Of a stretch of DNA of 64,000 bases, positions 35,932-47,477 are shown one piece after another; position 1 is the stretch's first letter, and the number at the start of each line of letters is the position of its first letter. This stretch comes from Bacteroidota bacterium (GTDB lineage: Bacteria; Bacteroidota; Bacteroidia; AKYH767-A; 2013-40CM-41-45): assembly GCA_003389385.1 (NCBI GenBank), contig QQVM01000017.1:198443-262442 (forward strand), given 5' to 3'. The position numbers and the translations under genes are program-made. The notes under the pieces were generated by a model. The model ran no database searches. It saw only the letters and a list, made by a program, of their open reading frames with translations, and was not told the origin of the DNA.

Positions 35932-37518
35932 TTATTGTTTAATAAATGTTTGCTGGCGATTTGTCCTATCGGACTTGATGTTCAACTGGTACATTCCCTT
36001 TGCAAGGTCGCCAATGTTAAGTGTTTTGCTGTTGCCCTCCGTCCAGAAGTTTTCCATTACAATTCGACCTGACAAATCTCTCAGGATAATTTTTCCGTTT
36101 TGCACACCACCGGGAATTTCGAGGCTGATCATGTCCCTTCCGGGATTTGGATAAATACTGAATCCTGCAAGAACCTGACGCTCTTCTGTTTCGCTGGTAA
36201 AGCAATTGCTGATGAACTGATTGATGTAATTTCTGACATTGAACGTGAGCGGGAATTCACCCATGAAAATCTGTGTAGGAGTCGAGCCGCTTCCGTCGGT
36301 CATGATTGTGCTATTGCGCGTAAATGACATGGGCATTTCAAAACATCCGCTAGTTCCGTTGAGATCGGTTCTGATAAGGTATGCTTCACCAAGTGGATCT
36401 GAAGAGCCGATTGTCAATCCGCCAATTGCAAATCCATTGTTCGATTGTACCACTTTGTAAGATTCGTTTGAAGAGATCACTTCACCATATCCCATAGACC
36501 AAAGCAAAGTTCCGAGTGAATCAATTTCCATCAAAGTCATTTGATTAAGCACATTGCCCGGGTTTCCGATGTTAGAATAACCAGAAACGATAAAATTGCC
36601 GTTAGATTTCTGTATGACTGAATTGGCCCTGTCGTATTGTGCCATGCCATAGTTATAAACCCAGACAATGTTTCCGCTGCCATCGAGTCTTAATACGCAC
36701 TGGTCTGCGCTGCCTGCAGTATTGGTTTCAGACGTGCCTACTAAGATGTAGCCGCCATCACGCGTTGATTTGATGTCGAAAGCAACATCGGCATTGGTAG
36801 TACCGTAGTATTTTGTCCACTGAACGATACCCATGCTGTCCATTTTTGTGACAAACATATCGTCCAGATTTCCTGAGATGGAGTTGAATGAAGTTCCTGC
36901 GGCTATGTATCCTCCGTCTGGAGTTTTATCTGCCGAATAATATACGTTCGAAAATATGGAACTGTTGATGTAACTCCATTCCTGGTTTCCTACTGAATCG
37001 ATCTTGAATGCCAGAGCGGATTTTGGAACAGCTCCGAAACTTTGGGTCGCTCCGAAAATCACATAACCCCCATCGTTTGCTTTAAGAATGCGAAAAGCTT
37101 CATCATGGTTGCTTCCTCCAATGGATTTTTGCCAGTAGATGAAACCGGTGTCATCAATTTTAATGATGTTTATGTCCATGTGTGTAGGGTTCAGAGGAGA
37201 ACTGTAAGTGATTCCTGCAAGCACATAGCCGTCAAATGTGGGTGCCAGATCATTCATCCAGTCGTCCTTTGATCCTGAAAGTCGTGTAGACCATATGAGA
37301 TTCCCTTCAAAATCGGTTCTGTATACGGCCACATCGGAGCTGTCTGTCATGTTTGGACCTGTGCCTCCAACCAGACAGAATCCACCATCAGGAGTGCTGA
37401 CAAATGAGTTGGCGTAATCTATGTCCATGGAGCCATAGATTTTCTGAAATTTTAATTGCGCAGCGCTTTCCGTCTGAATTAGCAATCCAGCGGCAATAAT
37501 TAGTAACAGTTTTTTCAT
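35932..37518 (-). CDS. T9SS-secreted beta-propeller-like protein
   Basis: 528 residues from the ATG at 37518, which begins a clear signal peptide (MKKLLLIIAAGLLIQTESAA). The body has about eight repeats of the form TPDGGFCLVGGT...I-W (for example TRDGGYILVGTSETN), as in delta-60/propeller surface proteins of Bacteroidota. The C-terminus is a T9SS type A domain (FSIYPNPGRDMISLE ... KGMYQLNI). It is secreted and probably surface-attached; no enzymatic motif is seen. Confidence 0.85.
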   Translation of the reverse strand: MKKLLLIIAAGLLIQTESAAQLKFQKIYGSMDIDYANSFVSTPDGGFCLVGGTGPNMTDSSDVAVYRTDFEGNLIWSTRLSGSKDDWMNDLAPTFDGYVLAGITYSSPLNPTHMDINIIKIDDTGFIYWQKSIGGSNHDEAFRILKANDGGYVIFGATQSFGAVPKSALAFKIDSVGNQEWSYINSSIFSNVYYSADKTPDGGYIAAGTSFNSISGNLDDMFVTKMDSMGIVQWTKYYGTTNADVAFDIKSTRDGGYILVGTSETNTAGSADQCVLRLDGSGNIVWVYNYGMAQYDRANSVIQKSNGNFIVSGYSNIGNPGNVLNQMTLMEIDSLGTLLWSMGYGEVISSNESYKVVQSNNGFAIGGLTIGSSDPLGEAYLIRTDLNGTSGCFEMPMSFTRNSTIMTDGSGSTPTQIFMGEFPLTFNVRNYINQFISNCFTSETEERQVLAGFSIYPNPGRDMISLEIPGGVQNGKIILRDLSGRIVMENFWTEGNSKTLNIGDLAKGMYQLNIKSDRTNRQQTFIKQ

Positions 37519-37645
37519 GAGTAGATGATTTCCTGTTTCAAAGGTAAAATATTCTGACAAGAATGAAAGTTGGAACAGTTAAGGCAATGCCTTTTAATAG
37601 TCCGTAATGACCCGGACAATTTGCAGCTTTCCTCATAATTAAAAA

Positions 37646-37867
37646 TCAGTATTCGTCTTCGTTGAAAAAGAAGTCGTCCTTGGTTGGATAATCAGGCCAG
37701 ATTTCCTCGATGCTTTCATAAGCTTCGCCTTCATCTTCAAGTTCCTGGAGGTTTTCAATCACTTCCAACGGTGCACCTGAGCGAATTCCGTAGTCGATCA
37801 GCTCGTCCTTAGTGGCGGGCCAGGGTGCATCTTCAAGGTGTTGTGCCAGTTCTAAAGTCCAGTACAT
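37646..37867 (-). CDS. DUF2795 small acidic protein
   Basis: A 73-residue protein, MYWTLELAQHLEDAPWPATK then DELIDYGIRSGAPLEVIENL, followed by an acidic tail. It matches the DUF2795-type proteins conserved in this phylum, whose function is unknown. Monocistronic. Confidence 0.8.
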   Translation of the reverse strand: MYWTLELAQHLEDAPWPATKDELIDYGIRSGAPLEVIENLQELEDEGEAYESIEEIWPDYPTKDDFFFNEDEY

Positions 37868-37986
37868 AGTATTCGAAATATTTACCCGGGGTAATGTTAC
37901 AAGGGTGGCAAAAGTATAAAAATTATAATCAAAAAAACTAATTTTTTTCAGGCCTTTTCTTACTGATTTCCAATCCGGGAGATTCT

Positions 37987-38535
37987 TCAGAATCTGGCTT
38001 CCCAGGGTCTTTCAGTAGCATTCAGCTCATTTGCCAGGTATCTGGAGAGTACAAAAAAATAGTCGGAGAGCCTGTTTAGGTATTTGATGATGATTGCTTC
38101 CGCACTTTCCTGCTCAGACAGACTGACAACCAGTCTCTCGGCTCTCCTGCAAACACAACGGGTGATGTGACATCTGGAAACCGCCTCATGTCCTCCCGGA
38201 AGAACGAAAGACCTCATTTCCGGAAGGCTTTTGTCCATAATGTCCATCTGATTCTCAAGAGTTGTAATGTCTTGTTCTGTGATTTCCGGAAGCTTCATTT
38301 TAGATTTTTCGGGATCAGCGGCCAGATGTGATCCGATTGTAAACAGACGGTCCTGTATTTGCATCAGAAAATCTGTGTGTTTTTTAACACCGTCATGATC
38401 TCGCAGATATCCAACCCAGCTGTTTAACTCATCAACCGTTCCGTAGGTTTCTATCCTCAAATGACTTTTACTGACTCTTGTTCCTCCTATGAGGGAAGTC
38501 TGTCCCTCGTCACCTTTTTTCGTATATATTTTCAT
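37987..38535 (-). CDS. PduO-type cob(I)alamin adenosyltransferase
   Basis: A 182-residue protein with the N-terminal phosphate loop YTKKGDEGQTSLIGGTRVSK and the helix TRCVCRRAERLVVSL, both typical of ATP:corrinoid adenosyltransferases. It makes adenosylcobalamin from ATP and reduced cobalamin. It lies 18 bp downstream of an ABC ATPase gene on the same strand. Confidence 0.92.
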   Translation of the reverse strand: MKIYTKKGDEGQTSLIGGTRVSKSHLRIETYGTVDELNSWVGYLRDHDGVKKHTDFLMQIQDRLFTIGSHLAADPEKSKMKLPEITEQDITTLENQMDIMDKSLPEMRSFVLPGGHEAVSRCHITRCVCRRAERLVVSLSEQESAEAIIIKYLNRLSDYFFVLSRYLANELNATERPWEARF

Positions 38536-38553
38536 GTGAATGCTGATTATTAA

Positions 38554-39237
38554 TCAGGATCGGGCGCTATCGGATTCCACCAATCCGTCCCTGAGCCTCA
38601 CAATCCTGTGGGCGTGCCGCGCAATGTCTTCTTCATGAGTGACAAGAATGATTGTATTTCCCTTCTTATGTATTTCTTCAAAAAGAATCATGATTTCTTC
38701 CGAAGTTTTTGAGTCGAGATTTCCAGTAGGTTCATCTGCAAGAATTATTGATGGATTGTTTACCAGGGCCCTCGCGACAGCTACTCTCTGACGCTGCCCG
38801 CCACTGAGTTCATTTGGACGGTGCGTCATCCGGTCTCCCAGTCCTACTTCAGTCAGGGTTTTTCGTGCAAGCTCATGTCGCGTTTCTTTTTTCACGCCTG
38901 CATAGACAAGAGGCAATGCCACATTGTCAAGAGCTGTACTTCTGGGAATCAAATTGAAGGTCTGAAAAATGAAACCGATTTCTTTATTGCGAATAGTAGC
39001 CAGCTCATTCTCAGTCATGCGGCTTACTTCTTTTCCGTTGAGACGATATTCACCGCCGGTAGGCGTATCCAGACATCCGATCACATTCATGAGAGTCGAC
39101 TTCCCTGATCCTGAAGCACCCATTAGCGCAATGTATTCGCCTTTTTCAATGTCGAGTGAAATCGACTGAAGCGCTTTCACCGTTTCAGTTCCAAGTTTGT
39201 AATGACGGGAAATATTCCTGAGTTCGAGTAGAGGCAT
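38554..39237 (-). CDS. MacB/LolD-type ABC transporter ATPase
   Basis: A 227-residue ATPase: Walker [12 protein letters not shown], signature [15 protein letters not shown], Walker [13 protein letters not shown], and H-loop [15 protein letters not shown]. It resembles ATPases of the MacB/LolD branch, which power extracytoplasmic lipoprotein or efflux mechanics. No permease is adjacent, so its partner is elsewhere. Confidence 0.92.
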   Translation of the reverse strand: MPLLELRNISRHYKLGTETVKALQSISLDIEKGEYIALMGASGSGKSTLMNVIGCLDTPTGGEYRLNGKEVSRMTENELATIRNKEIGFIFQTFNLIPRSTALDNVALPLVYAGVKKETRHELARKTLTEVGLGDRMTHRPNELSGGQRQRVAVARALVNNPSIILADEPTGNLDSKTSEEIMILFEEIHKKGNTIILVTHEEDIARHAHRIVRLRDGLVESDSARS

Positions 39238-39286
39238 GAATGCTTTCTTAGCCCGTAAATGTAATTGATTAATTGTTACTGAAATG

Positions 39287-40072
39287 TTAGAATTTCAAAA
39301 CAAAGTCCTGCTTAGGAATTCCTTTTCTGAAAAAAACCAGGCCCATGTGATACAGATCAATGCTCACAGAAATTTTTTCATTTGCTTTGATTTCTTTCCA
39401 GGCTTTTTCCATCTGAGGGCTCCAGTAAATATCGTCAAAGACAAAAACAGATTCTTCATCAACATAATTCAGGCAAGTGTGAAAATATTTCATCGTTGAT
39501 TCGTAACGATGGTTGCCATCAAACAACACAAAATCCAGCTGCTTGAGATCACGGCAAGCCTCTTCAAGGGTGGAACCGAATTCACCCACGCGGAGTTCTA
39601 TGTTGGATGCGCCCAGTCGAGAAAAGTTTTTCGCGGCTAAATTTGCTGTTTCCGGACAGCCTTCCAGGGTAATGAGTTTTGCGTTTTTATCAGGAAGGGC
39701 CATGTAAAGCGTTGTGATCCCTAGAGAGGTCCCGAGTTCGAGGATGCCCCTAGGCTTAAAATGATTCACCAGCCTCGACAGTAATGCTCCGTATTTTTTT
39801 CCTTGAACAAAGTGAGAAGCGATATAGCGAACGCTTAATTTTCTTCGACTGTTTTTTTTTCCACCAGTACCGAAGTCGCGAACATCTATGACTGTATTGT
39901 CAAGCAACATTTTTGAACGAAGCGATTCCACATCCAGATGAAAATAAAAAGGGGTCTTATCTCGAATCACTGTATTGTAAAGCTCAAACACAAAAGGGGA
40001 ATGGACGCTGTTCGGACTGCCTGATAATAACCTGTATTGCAGCAGTCTGCCGGCAGAAAAGATTTTATTCAT
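39287..40072 (-). CDS. Class I SAM-dependent methyltransferase
   Basis: A 261-residue protein with motif [19 protein letters not shown], an acidic strand-2 end ([10 protein letters not shown]), and [19 protein letters not shown] at motif III/IV, similar to O-methyltransferase family 3. The substrate is unknown. It is divergent from enolase. Confidence 0.82.
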   Translation of the reverse strand: MNKIFSAGRLLQYRLLSGSPNSVHSPFVFELYNTVIRDKTPFYFHLDVESLRSKMLLDNTVIDVRDFGTGGKKNSRRKLSVRYIASHFVQGKKYGALLSRLVNHFKPRGILELGTSLGITTLYMALPDKNAKLITLEGCPETANLAAKNFSRLGASNIELRVGEFGSTLEEACRDLKQLDFVLFDGNHRYESTMKYFHTCLNYVDEESVFVFDDIYWSPQMEKAWKEIKANEKISVSIDLYHMGLVFFRKGIPKQDFVLKF

Positions 40073-40152
40073 AAGGCGAAGATAAAATTTTGAGAAATGC
40101 GTTATTTTAATTCAGAAAGATTGACTGAATTTATAATTTTGACCCTTCTTAA

Positions 40153-41448
<1,296 letters not shown>

Positions 41449-41488
41449 TCAATTGAAACAATAATATTTAGGACCTGTTACTTGGATA

Positions 41489-41752
41489 ATGGATCAGGAA
41501 ACGCTTGACAAACTTGCTACCGGGGAGTATTCGATTTCTCCGAGAAGTGGTCGTTTGCGTAAGCGAATCCGCAAAAAAAAGAAGAAGTCCTTTTTCTCAA
41601 AAAGAAAGGTGAAAAAGGTCTTAAATACTGCTTTGTGGATTGTGCTCATCGTGGCTTTTCTTACCAGCCTTATTATAGTTTTCCCTGAGTTGGATATTAC
41701 TTCTGATAACAAGAAAAATAATCAGGAAAAATTGATGAAATACAGGAGGTAA
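41489..41752 (+). CDS. Small basic single-pass membrane protein
   Basis: 87 residues: an N-terminal basic cluster (RLRKRIRKKKKKSFFSKRK), then one membrane helix (LNTALWIVLIVAFLTSLIIV), then a short acidic/basic tail. It starts 41 bp after enolase, where many Bacteroidota have the divisome protein FtsB/DivIC, but it lacks the coiled coil of that family. Function unknown. Confidence 0.7.
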   Translation: MDQETLDKLATGEYSISPRSGRLRKRIRKKKKKSFFSKRKVKKVLNTALWIVLIVAFLTSLIIVFPELDITSDNKKNNQEKLMKYRR

Positions 41753-41800
41753 ATGCTAAATTTAGAGCCTTCAATTAATCACCTCTTACTTTAATCAGCA

Positions 41801-43120
41801 GTGAAGAACGATAAATTAAAAGAAAAATTCGCCCAGGTTGCCCTTCCAATGGCCGCAGAAATCAAGGATTTTGTGAAGGAAAACGGAAGTCATGTAATCG
41901 GACAGTACACGATCGAGCAAGTTTACAGTGGAATGAAGGGCATGATCGGAATGGTCACCGAAACCAGTAAACTTGATCCTGAAGAAGGCATCCGTTTCCG
42001 AGGATACAGCATTCCAGAGCTGAGACAGCAATTGCCGAAAGCAGTAGGTGACGGTGAACCGCTGCCAGAAGGGATTTTTTATCTGATGCTGATAGGAGAA
42101 ATGCCTACAGATGATGACGTGCATTACGTAAGCAATGCATGGGCAAGAAGAAGCAATGTTCCTAAATATGTTTTTGACATGCTGGACACATTGCCGCTGA
42201 GTATGCATCCAATGACCCAGTTCAGCATGGCAATCACTGCTATGCAAAAAGAAAGCAACTTTGCTGCTGCATACAGAAAAGGGCTGAACAAAAAAGAATA
42301 CTGGGATCCGATGTATGAGGATGTAATGAACCTCATTGCAAGGCTTCCAAGAGTGGCGGCATACATCTACAGACGACTTTATAAAGATGGTGTGCACATC
42401 GAGCCGGATCCCAAACTGGACTGGGCAGCAAATTTCGCACATATGCTCGGTTACGACGATTATGACATGAAGCGTCTTATGCGTTTGTATCTGACAATTC
42501 ATGCTGACCATGAAGGTGGAAACGTTTCTGCTCACAGCACTCACCTTGTTGGTTCAGCGCTAAGCGATGCATACCTGTCTTTTGCTGCAGGAATGAATGG
42601 GCTTGCAGGTCCTCTTCACGGACTGGCAAATCAGGAAGTGGTGCGCTGGATCATGGATCTTCGCGATTATTACGACGGAGTTGTTCCAACCAGAGATCAG
42701 ATTCATGAATATGTAGTGAAAACCATCGGTGAAGGAAAAGTGGTTCCTGGTTACGGACATGCTGTCCTGCGCAAAACTGATCCAAGATTCACCGCGCAGA
42801 TGGAGTTCGCGAAAAAATATATGCCGGATGATGTGAATTGTAAAATTGTTCACATGGTTTATGATGTGGTACCTGAAATTCTCTCCGGCATCAAAAAAAT
42901 TAAAAACCCATGGCCGAATGTGGACGCTCATTCAGGAGCTTTGCTGATACACTACGGTATGACTGAATACGATTTCTATACTGTGCTCTTCGGTGTAAGC
43001 CGTTCACTCGGTGTGCTTGCTTCCCTGCTTTGGGACAGGGCGCTGGGACATCCGATTGAAAGACCTGGTTCAGTCACGACAGAGTGGATGAAAAGTCAGG
43101 TAGCTAAAGCGCATGTTTAA
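41801..43120 (+). CDS. gltA: Citrate synthase
   Basis: A 439-residue synthase starting at GTG (41801). Key sites: SAHSTHLVGSALSDAYLSFA, GMNGLAGPLHGLANQEVV (catalytic His) and VVPGYGHAVLRKTDPRF (His and the Asp/Arg pair). It resembles the larger eukaryote-like citrate synthases. It condenses oxaloacetate and acetyl-CoA. A perfect terminator follows. Confidence 0.95.
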   Translation: MKNDKLKEKFAQVALPMAAEIKDFVKENGSHVIGQYTIEQVYSGMKGMIGMVTETSKLDPEEGIRFRGYSIPELRQQLPKAVGDGEPLPEGIFYLMLIGEMPTDDDVHYVSNAWARRSNVPKYVFDMLDTLPLSMHPMTQFSMAITAMQKESNFAAAYRKGLNKKEYWDPMYEDVMNLIARLPRVAAYIYRRLYKDGVHIEPDPKLDWAANFAHMLGYDDYDMKRLMRLYLTIHADHEGGNVSAHSTHLVGSALSDAYLSFAAGMNGLAGPLHGLANQEVVRWIMDLRDYYDGVVPTRDQIHEYVVKTIGEGKVVPGYGHAVLRKTDPRFTAQMEFAKKYMPDDVNCKIVHMVYDVVPEILSGIKKIKNPWPNVDAHSGALLIHYGMTEYDFYTVLFGVSRSLGVLASLLWDRALGHPIERPGSVTTEWMKSQVAKAHV

Positions 43121-43142
43121 TCAGAATTAAAAATAAATCAAT

Positions 43143-43169
43143 GAGGAGCAGAAATGCTCCTCTTTTTTT
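43143..43169. terminator. Terminator after citrate synthase
   Basis: GAGGAGC / GCTCCTC with a 6-nt loop, then T7. It lies between the converging citrate synthase and Nudix genes. Confidence 0.9.
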
Positions 43170-43803
43170 ACCAGCCCACTTCGTAAAGAACTGATTTGAA
43201 TTCGCTCAGGATCATGGCTGTGGCACCCCAAACGGTGTATCCGTTCACATTAAAGTAAGGCGTCACAATTCCGAGGCCATTACTCAGCCGTATTTCTTTT
43301 TCATGTACACGCCTTTCATCCATCAACAATTCCAGATCAAGGGGAATGACTTTCACGACTTCCTTTCTGTCCGGTATAAAAAGCGGCCTTCCTTTGAGCA
43401 TTCCAATGTGAGGGTAAACCAGGAAGTTGCTGGGAGGGATGTAGAGTTCTGTCAGCTTGCCGATAAGTTTTATTCTGTCGGAATCAACTCCGATTTCTTC
43501 CTTGGTCTCCCTCAACGCAGTGTTTATCAAATTTTCATCCGCAGGCTCAAAGCGGCCTCCGGGCAAAGCGACCTGTCCACTGTGAATTCCTGTATTGTCC
43601 GGTCTTAGAATCAAAGGAATTTTCACTCTCTCTTCTTCTTCATAAAGCAAAATCATCACAGAGCCCCACTTCGCATCGGCAGGCACTTTGTAGCGGGCAA
43701 GATTCAGTTTTCTCTCGGCATGTGCCATGCGAAATTGTGCATCCTTCCCGGGAAGAGGAAGCGCGAGGCGATGCTTGAGGATTTTATCAAGCTTGCTGAT
43801 CAT
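43168..43803 (-). CDS. Nudix hydrolase, CoA pyrophosphatase-like
   Basis: A 211-residue protein with a full Nudix box (GGRFEPADENLINTALRETK then EEIGV) and the preceding HSGQVALPGG, typical of NudL/CoA diphosphatases. It overlaps the start of the neighbouring gene by 4 bp (ATGA), so it is translationally coupled to the ABC exporter upstream. Confidence 0.9.
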   Translation of the reverse strand: MISKLDKILKHRLALPLPGKDAQFRMAHAERKLNLARYKVPADAKWGSVMILLYEEEERVKIPLILRPDNTGIHSGQVALPGGRFEPADENLINTALRETKEEIGVDSDRIKLIGKLTELYIPPSNFLVYPHIGMLKGRPLFIPDRKEVVKVIPLDLELLMDERRVHEKEIRLSNGLGIVTPYFNVNGYTVWGATAMILSEFKSVLYEVGW

Positions 43804-45626
43804 GAACTGATTGCTTTTTCTTTGAATTGTCCCATGGATCCGTTTTCGTGATCACTGAGTTTTCTCTCGCCAATCTGTTGTCTCCACATGGCGTAATAAA
43901 GACCTTTTTGTTCAAGCAGTCTGCTGTGCGATCCGCTCTCAGTAATTTTTCCTTTTTCAAGAACATAGATTCTGTCGGCATGCATGATGGTACTCAGTCT
44001 GTGAGCAATCATGAAAGTCAGATGCTCCTTCTTACCTGATAAACTGCGGATTGTTGCAGTAATTTCTTCTTCTGTGATTGAATCAAGCGCGCTGGTCGCT
44101 TCGTCAAATACAAGGATGTTAGGATTTCTGAGCAAAGCTCTGGCAATGGAGAGCCTTTGCTTTTCTCCTCCTGAAACTTTTACTCCGCCTTCGCCAATAA
44201 CAGTGTCAAGACCTTTGTCGGCTCTGTCCAGTAAACTTTGACAGGAGGCCTGCCTGAGAACCTCCATGCATTCTTCGTCGGTGGCTTTCGGATTAACAAA
44301 AATCAGATTCTCCCTGATGCTGCCGCTGAATAGTTGCGTATCCTGAGTGACAAATCCGATTTGTTGCCTTAGTTCGTTCCTGTCAATGTCAAGGTTGGAA
44401 ATATTATTGTACAATATTCTCCCCATGTGAGGGTCATAAAGACCCACAAGAAGTTTTACCAGAGTTGTCTTTCCTGCTCCGGATGGCCCTACAAATGCCA
44501 CAGTCTCTCCTTTCCTCACCTTGAATGATATATCGTCCACGGCATATTGTCTTGAACTTTGATGCTTAAAACTTACTGATTCAAATTCCAATTCCTGAAT
44601 TGCTCCTGTCACTGACGGATTTCTTGCCTTTCTTTCTGCAGGCGTGGAAAGTATTTCCTGGAATTTCTGAAGCGATACCTGTGTTTCTCTGTATATGGCA
44701 ATGACATTTCCCAACTCTTGCAGCGGGCCGAAAATGAAAAAGCTGTAAAACATAAGAGTCATCAGCTTTCCGGGAGTAATCTGATCATGAAATACAAGAT
44801 AGTAGAGAAGGAAGAGAAAACATGTACGTAAGAAATTCACTGTTGTGCCTTGCACAAAACTCAGACTTCGGATGAAGCGTACCTTTTTCAGTTCAAGTCC
44901 GAGAATCTTTACAGTGGTTGCATTGAGCCTTCCCACTTCCTGATCTGCAAGCCCCAGGCTCTTCACCAGCTCAATGTTACGAAGGGATTCAGTGGTCGAT
45001 CCGGCAAGAGAAGTTGTTTCGCCCAGAATTTGTTTTGAAACTTTCTTGATGTTTCTGCTAAGCAGATTACTAACAAGCCCGAGTACAGGAACTGTCAGAA
45101 GAAATACAGGAGCAATGATCCAGTTGATGCTGAAAGAATACCAGATCACGAAAATCAAACCAACACCGGTCTGGAACACAACACTGATGAACGCCTGTAT
45201 AAATCTTTCAGAATCGCTTCTGACTTTCTGCAATTTGCCAAGTGTTTCACCGCTGCGCTGGTCTTCAAACACCTCATAAGGAAGTTCGAGCGAATGCCTG
45301 ATGCCGTCGGTGTACATTCTCGCTCCGGTCTTTTGAACCACCACGCTGGTAAAATAATCCTGAAAATTTTTTGCGATTCTGGAAACCATGGCCACTCCCA
45401 TTGATGCAAGCAACAGCAGAACAAGGTCGCCAATGAAATCTTTTGTCGGATCATTCTGATAGTCGCTCACATGAACACCAAAACGATCCAGCATAATGCC
45501 TGCAATCATGGGATCCAGCAGTGAAAAAGTCTGGTTTATGGCAGCCAGGAGCAAGGCAAGGGCCGCTGTGCCTTTATAGTTTTTTAAATAGGAAAGAAGG
45601 ATTTGCATTGGCGCAAAGGTACTCAT
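43800..45626 (-). CDS. MsbA-like ABC exporter (fused permease-ATPase)
   Basis: 608 residues: six transmembrane helices in the first ~320 residues, then an ATPase with GPSGAGKTTLVKLL (Walker A), VSGGEKQRLSIARALL (signature) and ILVFDEATSALD (Walker B). It works as a homodimer exporting lipids or drugs; the substrate is not determinable. It may extend beyond MsbA-type lipid A flipping. Confidence 0.92.
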   Translation of the reverse strand: MSTFAPMQILLSYLKNYKGTAALALLLAAINQTFSLLDPMIAGIMLDRFGVHVSDYQNDPTKDFIGDLVLLLLASMGVAMVSRIAKNFQDYFTSVVVQKTGARMYTDGIRHSLELPYEVFEDQRSGETLGKLQKVRSDSERFIQAFISVVFQTGVGLIFVIWYSFSINWIIAPVFLLTVPVLGLVSNLLSRNIKKVSKQILGETTSLAGSTTESLRNIELVKSLGLADQEVGRLNATTVKILGLELKKVRFIRSLSFVQGTTVNFLRTCFLFLLYYLVFHDQITPGKLMTLMFYSFFIFGPLQELGNVIAIYRETQVSLQKFQEILSTPAERKARNPSVTGAIQELEFESVSFKHQSSRQYAVDDISFKVRKGETVAFVGPSGAGKTTLVKLLVGLYDPHMGRILYNNISNLDIDRNELRQQIGFVTQDTQLFSGSIRENLIFVNPKATDEECMEVLRQASCQSLLDRADKGLDTVIGEGGVKVSGGEKQRLSIARALLRNPNILVFDEATSALDSITEEEITATIRSLSGKKEHLTFMIAHRLSTIMHADRIYVLEKGKITESGSHSRLLEQKGLYYAMWRQQIGERKLSDHENGSMGQFKEKAISS

Positions 45627-45706
45627 TAATAAAAATCCATCTATACAGCCCGAATCTGGCGGCCAGATGAGTTTCCGCGGATGTTGAAAAATTATCTGCT
45701 TAACAA

Positions 45707-45736
45707 TTTGTTTGTGATTTCTCCGTTTTAATTTTG
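45707..45736 (+). promoter_or_regulatory. Bacteroidota-type promoter
   Basis: TTTG at 45707-45710, 18-bp spacer, TAATTTTG at 45729-45736, 15 bp before the ATG at 45752. Confidence 0.55.
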
Positions 45737-45751
45737 TAAAAAAACAAAAAC

Positions 45752-46303
45752 ATGAAACTCTTCACCGCCTTCACCCTCATTATTTTTTCCAGCTTTAAGT
45801 TGAGTGCCCAACACATGGTCACGTTGCGCAGCGGAGAAAAATTGCATGGTGAAGTGATCTCTGTTCAAAACGGAGTTCTTGAATTGTCATACAAAGGCAA
45901 TATGATGAAGTTGAAACTCAATGAAATTTACAGCATCAACTTCGCAGAGTCTGAAGCGGCTAAAGCCGGCTCTGGAATGGATTCCAAAGCAGCAGAAGTT
46001 CGTGAAGTAGGGGAGAAGCAGGTTACTGCCGGATCTTATAATGTCAGATATAAAGTAGCCGACCGTGTAATCACAAAAGCTCCCCGGATCGACAATCTTA
46101 CACAGGACAAAGGGACTGTCGTGGTCAATATTACCATCGATAAGTACGGCCATGTGAAAACCGCTGTACCCGGAGCACCCGGAACCAGCACTCAGAACGA
46201 ATACCTCCACACCAAAGCGAAGCAGGCAGCAGAAAGTGCTTTGTTCAATAACGTTCCTACCGCCCCGCTTGAGCAAAAAGGATACATGATTATTGTTTTC
46301 TGA
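45752..46303 (+). CDS. Exported protein with TonB C-terminal-like domain
   Basis: 183 residues with a signal peptide (LFTAFTLIIFSSFKLSAQ), then a small SH3-like strand region (LRSGEKLHGEVISVQNGVLE) and a C-terminal part TVVVNITIDKYGHVKTAVPG resembling the TonB C-terminal fold, but with no transmembrane anchor of TonB. Probably periplasmic; function unknown. Confidence 0.7.
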   Translation: MKLFTAFTLIIFSSFKLSAQHMVTLRSGEKLHGEVISVQNGVLELSYKGNMMKLKLNEIYSINFAESEAAKAGSGMDSKAAEVREVGEKQVTAGSYNVRYKVADRVITKAPRIDNLTQDKGTVVVNITIDKYGHVKTAVPGAPGTSTQNEYLHTKAKQAAESALFNNVPTAPLEQKGYMIIVF

Positions 46304-46370
46304 GAGGATTTTCTAAAACCTAGTCTGATTTGCCCTTGCTCATCTGCATGTGAATATGTATTATGTTAAC

Positions 46371-47447
46371 ATGGAGAATGATTATCATACAAACAAACTG
46401 CTGAAGGGCAGGGGAGCGCAGTTTAATCCGCGCAATCAATTCTCTCAACAGGAAAGGGTTGCACTTCATATCGAGGGACTCGATGAGCCTGTCGAAAGGG
46501 CAAGGCCTACCAATTTTTATTTTGAATATCCCAGAAAGATTGTTAACCGAACTGACAGTCCGGATATTCCTTTAGATTATTCTTCCAATCCATACCAGGG
46601 ATGCGAACATGGCTGTGTCTATTGCTATGCCCGGAACACACATCCCTACTGGGGTTTCAGTGCCGGGACTGATTTTGAATCGGAGATAATGCTGAAGCCC
46701 GATGCGCCTGCCTTGCTGGAGAAAGAACTCAGTAAAGAATCATGGAAGGTCGGGCCGATCATGATTTCAGGTAATACAGACTGTTATCAGCCTGCTGAAA
46801 AAAAGTATAAACTTACACGCAGGATGCTGGAAGTTCTTCTGAAGTTCGGTAATCCTGCAGGAGTCATCACCAAGAATCAACTGATTCTGAGAGACCTTGA
46901 TATATTGAAGGAAATGGCCGCAAAAAATTTAGTGCACGTCATGATCAGTATCACTACACTCGATGAAGACCTGAGAAGAAAACTTGAGCCAAGAACCACC
47001 ACAGCTGCAAACAGGCTTCGAACCATGGAAGTGCTGTCCAATGCAGGTGTTCCCTGCGGTGTGATGACAGCTCCGATTATTCCCGGGCTGAATAGTCATG
47101 AGATCCCTTCCATTATCGAAGCGGCATCTTCAGCAGGAGCGCTCACAGCTGGGATGACGATTGTTCGCCTGAACGGCGCAGTTGCTGAAGTATTCAGTGA
47201 TTGGATTAAAACGGCATATCCTGACCGTGCAGAGAAAGTGCTGAATCAAATCGCGGAATGCCATGGCGGTTCTCTCGGCGATTCCAGATTTAAATTGAGA
47301 ATGACAGGGCAGGGAAAAATAGCAGGAATGATCAGGGACTTGTTCAGGAATTCGGTGCAGAAATTCCTGGGTGACAAAACCATGCCGCCCTATGATCTGA
47401 ATCACTTTCGCATCCCTGAATCGAAAACGCAACTCAGTTTGTTTTAG
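46371..47447 (+). CDS. PA0069/SplB-like radical SAM protein
   Basis: About 358 residues from MENDYHTNKL (46371); seven codons earlier there is another ATG. It has a radical SAM cluster CEHGCVYCYA (CxxxCxxC) after NPYQG, then ISGNTDCYQPAEKKYKLTR and GAVAEVF further on. It belongs to the PA0069/Rv2578c group, whose reaction is not known. Confidence 0.88.
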   Translation: MENDYHTNKLLKGRGAQFNPRNQFSQQERVALHIEGLDEPVERARPTNFYFEYPRKIVNRTDSPDIPLDYSSNPYQGCEHGCVYCYARNTHPYWGFSAGTDFESEIMLKPDAPALLEKELSKESWKVGPIMISGNTDCYQPAEKKYKLTRRMLEVLLKFGNPAGVITKNQLILRDLDILKEMAAKNLVHVMISITTLDEDLRRKLEPRTTTAANRLRTMEVLSNAGVPCGVMTAPIIPGLNSHEIPSIIEAASSAGALTAGMTIVRLNGAVAEVFSDWIKTAYPDRAEKVLNQIAECHGGSLGDSRFKLRMTGQGKIAGMIRDLFRNSVQKFLGDKTMPPYDLNHFRIPESKTQLSLF

Positions 47448-47477
47448 TAAGCATATTGTAAGTCGATTCTGAATTTG

